A DNA stretch of 48,956 nt, from NCBI GenBank assembly GCA_910577935.1, contig CAJTOT010000002.1, positions 69,292-118,247 on the forward strand, read 5' to 3'. Origin of the DNA: an uncultured Hungatella sp. GTDB lineage: Bacteria; Bacillota; Clostridia; Lachnospirales; Lachnospiraceae. Every line of letters begins with the position of its first letter. The first letter of the stretch is position 1. Positions 43,793 through 48,956 of this stretch are shown piece by piece. The notes beneath the pieces are model-generated. The model did not search any database, was not told the DNA's origin, and saw nothing but the letters and a program-made list of their open reading frames with translations. A program made the position numbers and the translations under genes.

Positions 43793-44109
43793 CGGGCCGG
43801 CGGCGGGACTGGCGGGGGATCTGTCCGCGGCGGATATCGGCAAGCGGAGTCGCCCGGAGCTCTTTTTATATCCCGACAGTTATCCGGCTTATCTATCTGA
43901 GAATAAATAGGTTACTGTACACGGGGGTATCTTCTTGTCCGGCTACGCCGGACAGGAAGTATTGTGCGTCAAGGAAACATGAATTACAATGATATTATCG
44001 CGTAACCGTTCAAGGGGTATCTGAGGGGCTGCGCTCGTTCAGACGGGCAAGAAGATGTCCCGTCTAGGCTGTTCATGATCATTAAAAGGAAAGCGAGGAG
44101 AATGTATTT
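43793..44109. other. Hairpin-rich intergenic region with repeat motif C
   Basis: Contains GTTACTGTACAC (43910), motif C as GGGGGTATCTTCTTGTCC (43922), a hairpin TGTCCGGC/GCCGGACA (43936-43954), and an inverted motif C inside the stem GACGGG/CCCGTC (44042-44064). A weak promoter candidate for the GH1 gene is TTGTGC (43962) with TACAAT (43985), 17 bases apart. No convincing ORF. Confidence 0.5.
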
Positions 44110-45525
44110 ATGGAGTTGAGAAATGATTTCCTGTGGGGCGGCGCCACCGCTGCCAACCAGTACGAGGGAGGCTACCAGGAGGGGGGACGGGGCCTTTCCA
44201 TCAACGATGTGGAGAAAGGGGCCAGGCACGGAGTGAAGCGGGAGATCCACGATTATGTTCACCCAGATGCCTATTATCCCAGCCATGAGGCGGTGGATTT
44301 CTATCATCACTATAAAGAGGACATCGCGCTGTTCGCGGAGATGGGATTCAAGTGCTTCCGTTTCTCCATCGCGTGGAGCCGCATTTTCCCCAACGGGGAT
44401 GAGACGGAACCCAATGAGGCGGGGCTGGAGTTCTATGACCGCGTCATCGATGAGCTGAAGAAGCACAACATCCAGCCCCTGGTGACGATCAACCATTATG
44501 AGATGCCCCTGCACCTTGTTCAGGAATACGGTGCCTGGAGAGACAGGAGGCTGGTGGAGTTCTTTGAGCGCTACTGCAAGGTGATTTTCAAGCGCTATAA
44601 AGGGCGTGTCCGCTACTGGCTGACCCACAACGAGATCAACGCCATGCTCATGTCAGACCGCCCTTACCATCAGGCGGGCATCATCTACAGGGAAGGGGAG
44701 GACAGAAGCCGGACGATCCTGAACGCGGCCCACCACATGCTTCTGGCCAGCGCCAGGGCCGTCCAGATCGGACACGAGACGGACCCGGACAATCAGATCG
44801 GCTGCATGCTCATCTACCCTCTCTCATACGCGGCCACCTGCAGCCCGGAGGATCAGATCACAGCCATGAAAAAGCTTAACAAGACCTACTATTTCGGAGA
44901 TGTGCACTGTCGGGGATACTATACCAATATCTGCGCGGCGCTGTGGGATGAGATGGGGGCGAAGCCGGAGATGGAGCCTGGGGATGAGGAGATCTTAAAG
45001 AAAGGCACAGTGGATTTTGTGTCATTCAGCTACTATTTCTCTTCCATCGAGGGAAAGAATCTGGAGATTGTCCAGGGAAATGTGGCCTCCGGCGGCAAGA
45101 ATCCCTACTTAAAGGCCACGGCATGGGGGTGGCAGATTGATCCCATAGGCTTGAGGACGTCCTTAAACTATCTGTATGACCGGTATCAGAAGCCTCTGTT
45201 TATCGTGGAGAACGGCATGGGAGCCCTGGATACGGTGAAGGAGGACGGCTCCATCGACGACGATTACCGCATCGAATATCTGGAGGAGCATATCAAGGCG
45301 CTGATGGACGCGGTGGAGCTTGACCATGTGGACCTGATGGGATACACGCCCTGGGGCTGCATCGACCTTGTGAGCGCAGGGACAGGAGAGATGCGCAAGC
45401 GCTATGGATTCATCTATGTGGACAAGGATGACGAGGGCAAGGGAACACTGAACCGCAGCCGCAAGAAGAGCTTCTTCTGGTACAAGAATGTCATCGCGAC
45501 CAACGGGAAATGCCTGAGAGAGTAA
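44110..45525 (+). CDS. GH1 6-phospho-beta-glucosidase-type enzyme, first copy
   Basis: 471 residues, cytoplasmic TIM barrel. N-terminal DFLWGGATAANQYEGGY, acid/base Glu175 in LTHNEINAM, nucleophile Glu367 in FIVENGMGA. The phosphate-binding loop pattern is Ser...Lys-x-Tyr (SAGTGEMRKRYGFIYVD), as in BglA-type enzymes, so the substrate is probably a 6-phosphorylated beta-glucoside delivered by a PTS. No PTS gene is in the window. Ribosome site GAGGAG is 11-12 bases before ATG. Similar to the copy at 46713. Confidence 0.92.
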   Translation: MELRNDFLWGGATAANQYEGGYQEGGRGLSINDVEKGARHGVKREIHDYVHPDAYYPSHEAVDFYHHYKEDIALFAEMGFKCFRFSIAWSRIFPNGDETEPNEAGLEFYDRVIDELKKHNIQPLVTINHYEMPLHLVQEYGAWRDRRLVEFFERYCKVIFKRYKGRVRYWLTHNEINAMLMSDRPYHQAGIIYREGEDRSRTILNAAHHMLLASARAVQIGHETDPDNQIGCMLIYPLSYAATCSPEDQITAMKKLNKTYYFGDVHCRGYYTNICAALWDEMGAKPEMEPGDEEILKKGTVDFVSFSYYFSSIEGKNLEIVQGNVASGGKNPYLKATAWGWQIDPIGLRTSLNYLYDRYQKPLFIVENGMGALDTVKEDGSIDDDYRIEYLEEHIKALMDAVELDHVDLMGYTPWGCIDLVSAGTGEMRKRYGFIYVDKDDEGKGTLNRSRKKSFFWYKNVIATNGKCLRE

Positions 45526-45581
45526 CCGGCCGGCGCTGAGAGACAGCCGGCGCAGCCCCCTTTCCTCCGTGGAGGAGCCGC

Positions 45582-45629
45582 GGAATATGCGGCGGAGGGG
45601 GCTGTGGAATATGCGGCGGAGGGGGCTGT
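45582..45629 (+). repeat. 24-base tandem duplication
   Basis: GGAATATGCGGCGGAGGGGG plus CTGT occurs twice in direct succession (45582-45605 and 45606-45629). The CGGAGGGGGCTG part can pair with CAGCCCCCTTTCCTCCG just upstream (45554-45570), giving a possible bidirectional terminator-like hairpin between convergent genes. Confidence 0.7.
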
Positions 45630-45666
45630 GGACGGCCGGGCAGCGGCGCGGATACCGGCCCCCTCA

Positions 45667-46269
45667 TCAAATGATTTCAAATATTAAAATTTTCTCACGG
45701 GGATCATTGCCGGGAAATAAGTCCCTGCAGTCTATCTCATCTACAAACATCAGTTCCTCTTGTGTCATCAGATATCCCACATACTCGTCTGACGGATAGT
45801 AGAAGAACAGCCGGATTGTCCGGGGATTATGGTAATAGGACTCTAAAAGCCTTGCCAGGGCCGCCTTCAGCAGCTCCGGGGAGAAGGGGTTGAAAAAGTA
45901 GCATAGGTCCACATCTGCCGGGACCTGGTACTGCCCGGCGCAGGCCAGCGCAAACTCTGTCCGCGGGCCGGAGACCGCGGTTTTCTGATTGTCCGCGGCC
46001 CTTGCGTAAATGCGCTGGTCATATTCGATGCCGATGGACCTGCATCTTGTCTGGTAAGACAGATAAAAGCAGACACGGCCTTTGCCTGTGCCGTAGTCAA
46101 GAAGGGTATTCTTCTTTCCGATGTAACCGCTGTCAGCCAGCAGTTCCAGGACACAGTAGGGGGTCGGCTCGTACGGGTAGTGGTGCTGGTCCGAGTTTGA
46201 ATCGTCCCGCCCGGCTGTCTTTATTTTCAACTGCTTATCCCACTGAAGTTCTTTCTGTTCCATGTTCAT
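45667..46269 (-). CDS. SAM-dependent methyltransferase-like protein
   Basis: 200 residues, class I Rossmann fold. Motif I is TLLDYGTGKGRVCFYLS (about residue 55-70), motif II region IGIEYDQRIYARA, and DVDLCYFFNPFSPELLKAAL for motif IV/V. The C-terminal part VDEIDCRDLFPGNDPREKILIFEI is degenerate in sequence. The target is unknown. It runs opposite to and between the two GH1 genes and ends about 140 bases from the first; nothing ties it to sugar metabolism. Start ATG 46269 with GCGGAGAC upstream. Confidence 0.82.
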   Translation of the reverse strand: MNMEQKELQWDKQLKIKTAGRDDSNSDQHHYPYEPTPYCVLELLADSGYIGKKNTLLDYGTGKGRVCFYLSYQTRCRSIGIEYDQRIYARAADNQKTAVSGPRTEFALACAGQYQVPADVDLCYFFNPFSPELLKAALARLLESYYHNPRTIRLFFYYPSDEYVGYLMTQEELMFVDEIDCRDLFPGNDPREKILIFEII

Positions 46270-46712
46270 TTGTCTCCGCTATGTTTATTTCGCTTAATGC
46301 CTGTGCAAATGAATTATACCACTGTTGGCGCAGATTGGCATCTGTAAATCCTGTTTTAAAGAAAGCATGGGGCGGGAGGAAAATATGTAAACGGCGTTTC
46401 AAAGGTTCTCAGGATTCTTGGGCAGCGGAATAAAATCTGGTAAAAACAGATATGAGCAGAAAACAAAGCTGCGCCGGGCAGATGAAAAGGAGGCTGTCTT
46501 TCATGGGAATGGCCTTATGGAACTGTCTGCTGAGGATAAGAAGACGGGGGAGATTCCTTTTCAGCAAGGGGCAAAGGGCCGCAGAACATCAGGCAGACTG
46601 ACAAAAACAACAGGAAAGATTGCCTGATTCCCTGCGCCTGAACCGCCTCCTCGTATTGATATTTTTGTACAAGTATTATATACTATACCCAAAAGAACAC
46701 CGAAAGGAGACC
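46270..46712. promoter_or_regulatory. Intergenic region upstream of the second GH1 gene
   Basis: Holds the start side of the methyltransferase (a minus-strand TATAAT lies near 46315, with no clear -35) and the promoter at 46656-46684. A 32-codon frame from ATG 46504 with a good GGAGG is present but has no recognisable content. No repeat or RNA structure stood out. Confidence 0.4.
46656..46684 (+). promoter_or_regulatory. Promoter of the second GH1 gene
   Basis: TTGATA (46656-46661), 17-base spacer, TATACT (46679-46684), 28 bases before the start codon. Confidence 0.7.
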
Positions 46713-48197
46713 ATGAGTATGAAACAATTTCCCAAAGGTTTTTTGTGGGGAGGCGCCACTGCTGCCAATCAGTTCGAAGGGGGCTGGAAAGAGGGAGGAA
46801 AAGGCATATCTGTCTCAGATGTAGCGCTTTTTAAAGATCCCAAATCCATGAAGGAGCTGTTGGATGTCCACGGAAACTGCGATATCAATGACGATATGAT
46901 CAAGGCGGCCCTGGAGACAGACGACGAGGTGTATTATCCCAAGCGCCACGGAATTGATTTTTATCACCATTACAAAGAGGACATCGCGCTGCTGGCCGGC
47001 ATGGGATTTACGGTTTACCGCATGTCCATCGCCTGGTCCCGCATTTTCCCGAGAGGCGACGAGAAGGAGCCTAACGAGGAGGGGCTGGCGTTTTACGACG
47101 CGGTTTTTGACGAGTGCCGCAAATACGGGATGGAGCCCCTGGTGACGATCTCTCACTATGAGCCGCCTCTGGCCCTGGCCATGGAATACAATGGCTGGTA
47201 TGACCGCCGCGCCATCGGCTTTTTCACAAATTATGTGGATGTGATCACGAAGCGCTACAAGGATAAGGTAAAGCTGTGGCTGACCTTTAACGAGATCGAC
47301 TCCATCATCCGCCACCCGTTTATGACCGGCGGCCTCATCGAGTCCAGGTTTGCGCCGGAGAAATTTGAGGAGGTGTGCTTCCAGGCCATGCACCATCAGT
47401 TTGTGGCCTCCGCCCTGGCGGTGAAGATCGCCCACGAGAACATTCCTGACTGCAAGGTGGGCTGCATGCTGACCAAGCTGACCTACTACGCCTACACCTG
47501 CAAGCCGGAGGATGTGCTGGAACAGCAGCAGCGCATGCGTTCCATCTACTGTTTTTCCGACACCCAGGTTCACGGGGAGTATCCCGCCTATCTGCTGGCC
47601 CGCTATAAGAACAAGAACATGGACATCAAGATGACAGAGGAAGACTTAGAGATCATGAAGGCATACCCGGTGGACTTTATTTCATTCAGCTACTATTCGT
47701 CAAGCTGCGTGGCAAAAAATGCCGGCGGTGCCGAGATGACGGCTGCCAACACCGTGACCGCTATTAAAAACCCCTACATTCCAAGTTCCGAGTGGGGGTG
47801 GCAGATTGACCCCGTCGGCCTGCGCATCTCCCTGGTAGACTTGTATGACCGCTACCGCAAGCCCCTTTTTGTGGTGGAAAACGGACTGGGCGCCAAGGAC
47901 GTGGTGGAAGCGGACGGAAGCATCAATGATGATTACCGCATCGACTATCTGCGGCAGCATATCCAGCAGATGCACAAGGCCATCGAGGAGGATGGGGTTG
48001 AGCTCATGGGCTACACCACCTGGGCTCCCATCGACCTGATCTCCAACTCCACCAACCAGATGTCCAAGAGGTACGGGTTTATCTACGTAGATGTGGACGA
48101 CTACGGCAAAGGCACCTACAAGAGATCCAAGAAGAAATCTTACCACTGGTATAAAGAAGTCATCAGCACCAACGGGGCCAGTATTCTCGGCCAGTGA
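46713..48197 (+). CDS. GH1 6-phospho-beta-glucosidase-type enzyme, second copy
   Basis: 494 residues. GFLWGGATAANQFEGGW, acid/base Glu194 in LTFNEIDS, nucleophile Glu389 in FVVENGLGA, and phosphate loop SNSTNQMSKRYGFIYVD with Lys-x-Tyr. Longer than the 44110 copy by an N-terminal insertion (about residues 25-70). ATG 46713 follows AAAGGAG; the frame opens upstream at 46620 across its own promoter, so that extension is rejected. The concanavalin-like gene follows 54 bases downstream. Probably hydrolyses a PTS-imported beta-glucoside. Confidence 0.92.
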   Translation: MSMKQFPKGFLWGGATAANQFEGGWKEGGKGISVSDVALFKDPKSMKELLDVHGNCDINDDMIKAALETDDEVYYPKRHGIDFYHHYKEDIALLAGMGFTVYRMSIAWSRIFPRGDEKEPNEEGLAFYDAVFDECRKYGMEPLVTISHYEPPLALAMEYNGWYDRRAIGFFTNYVDVITKRYKDKVKLWLTFNEIDSIIRHPFMTGGLIESRFAPEKFEEVCFQAMHHQFVASALAVKIAHENIPDCKVGCMLTKLTYYAYTCKPEDVLEQQQRMRSIYCFSDTQVHGEYPAYLLARYKNKNMDIKMTEEDLEIMKAYPVDFISFSYYSSSCVAKNAGGAEMTAANTVTAIKNPYIPSSEWGWQIDPVGLRISLVDLYDRYRKPLFVVENGLGAKDVVEADGSINDDYRIDYLRQHIQQMHKAIEEDGVELMGYTTWAPIDLISNSTNQMSKRYGFIYVDVDDYGKGTYKRSKKKSYHWYKEVISTNGASILGQ

Positions 48198-48251
48198 CAG
48201 CCAGGAGGGGGATGCGGACAGACTGTACAGAAAAAAGCGGAAGGAGACAAG

Positions 48252-48875
48252 ATGAGGATGCAGATTCCTATGACGGCAGATAATTTTACAGCGGTGAACA
48301 CGTGGGTGGAGGACAGGGCGCTGGACGGCGCGCCGGCTCTGAGGGTGGTAAAAAAAGAGAAGATCCACAGATATGATGAGAACACATACGCCAAAGTGAA
48401 AGACCTTAAATTTCACAACGGAATCATTGAAGTGAAACTGTTCAGCCGTCTTTTGCCTGACGCGCCGGATTTTGCCAGAGGCTTTATAGGCATTGTCTAC
48501 AGAGCCAACCCGGAGGACTGTGAATTTGAATCATTCTATGTAAGGCCCACCAACGGGCGGGAGTGTCAGGACCCGGTGAGAAAGTCCCACGGATGTCAGT
48601 ATTTTTCCTATCCGGGCTATACATTTGATTATTTTCGGGAATATGGGATCACAGAATATGAAGCTCCCGTGAATATCGCCCTCCATGAGTGGATCACTCT
48701 GAAGGCGGTGATCGAAGATGAGCGGGCCCGGTTTTATATTAACGGGGAGGAGAAGCCGGTTCTCGTTGTCAGTGATATGAAACACGGCAGAGGGAGCCAT
48801 GGTTCTGTGGGGATATTTGTAGATATCGGGACAGAAGCCTTTGTTTCGGAGATGAATGTGGTGTGTACGGACTGA
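48252..48875 (+). CDS. Concanavalin/LamG-like beta-sandwich protein without signal peptide
   Basis: 207 residues. The pattern of alternating strands, with IIEVKLFSRLL, GFIGIVYRANPEDCEFESFYVRPTNGRECQ, HEWITLKAVIEDERARFYINGEE and SVGIFVDIGTEAFVSEMNV, is that of concanavalin-like glucanase/lectin or DUF1080-like domains. Such domains bind or cleave carbohydrate, but no catalytic Glu pair is clear. It lacks a secretion signal, so it would act in the cytoplasm beside the GH1 enzyme. AAGGAGACAAG precedes ATG. A strong terminator follows. Confidence 0.75.
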   Translation: MRMQIPMTADNFTAVNTWVEDRALDGAPALRVVKKEKIHRYDENTYAKVKDLKFHNGIIEVKLFSRLLPDAPDFARGFIGIVYRANPEDCEFESFYVRPTNGRECQDPVRKSHGCQYFSYPGYTFDYFREYGITEYEAPVNIALHEWITLKAVIEDERARFYINGEEKPVLVVSDMKHGRGSHGSVGIFVDIGTEAFVSEMNVVCTD

Positions 48876-48891
48876 GGAATCATGTCTTTGG

Positions 48892-48950
48892 GCCTCTCCG
48901 GGATGGCAGCGCGGCGGACAACTGCAAGGCCGGCCCGGAGGGGCTTTTTT
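48892..48950 (+). terminator. Rho-independent terminator after the concanavalin-like gene
   Basis: GCCTCTCCGGG and CCCGGAGGGGC form an 11-base stem (one G-T pair) with a long GC-rich loop, followed by TTTTTT. Confidence 0.8.
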
Positions 48951-48956
48951 GTGCGG

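Noticed and set aside
46418..46627. A 69-codon frame upstream of the second GH1 gene
   Set aside because: Lys/Arg-rich with no family features, and it starts without a ribosome site; the region reads as promoter and spacer.

Overview
The window looks like a chromosome segment from a GC-rich anaerobic gut Firmicute of the Lachnospiraceae type (a Hungatella/Enterocloster-like relative). The evidence is the very strong GGAGG ribosome sites, lipoprotein binding proteins with glycine/serine-rich linkers, YesM/YesN-type two-component pairs, CUT1 sugar ABC transporters without a local ATPase, and short REP/MITE-like intergenic repeats. The species assignment is inference. No tRNA, rRNA, CRISPR array, transposase or phage module was found.

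Layout. (1) 1-1994, minus: a secreted FMN/FAD lipoprotein reductase of the fumarate-reductase type, cut by the window edge. (2) 2451-7244, plus: a CUT1 sugar transporter (binding protein apparently broken at its C-terminus, two permeases) and a GH2 glycosidase, followed tail-to-tail by a twin-HTH regulator (7225-8706, minus). (3) 9104-13331: a small acidic protein, then mannonate dehydratase (uxuA), a fructuronate-reductase-type dehydrogenase (uxuB) and a GntR/FCD regulator, i.e. the lower glucuronate pathway. (4) 13660-19160: a complete five-gene Dpp/Opp-type ABC transporter. (5) 19328-23877: a hybrid histidine kinase with two receiver domains, an orphan sugar-binding lipoprotein, and a cluster of very small unknown ORFs. 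(6) 24020-39178: a glycosaminoglycan-type locus. A YesM/YesN pair and a sulfatase run leftward. A CUT1 transporter, GH88 unsaturated glucuronyl hydrolase, second sulfatase, heparinase II/III-type lyase, nucleotidyltransferase and an anomeric sugar kinase-like protein run rightward. (7) 39488-43792: an unknown Cys-cluster protein, a MATE efflux pump and an AraC/GyrI regulator. (8) 44110-48875: two 6-phospho-beta-glucosidase-type GH1 enzymes, a methyltransferase and a concanavalin-like protein.

How it fits together (inference). Sulfated uronic-acid oligosaccharides are imported by lipoprotein-dependent ABC transporters. They are then desulfated and cleaved inside the cell, since none of the lyase, GH88 or sulfatase proteins has a signal peptide. 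The unsaturated uronate released goes to central metabolism, and saturated glucuronate released by other enzymes could enter through uxuB/uxuA. The amino sugar may be captured by the kinase/nucleotidyltransferase pair. The points most worth a second look are that intracellular locus with its kinase/nucleotidyltransferase pair, an inverted-repeat element lying just downstream of two different promoters, the unknown Cys-cluster protein at 39488, the tiny-ORF cluster at 23316-23877, and the apparently frameshifted binding protein at about 3500-3740.
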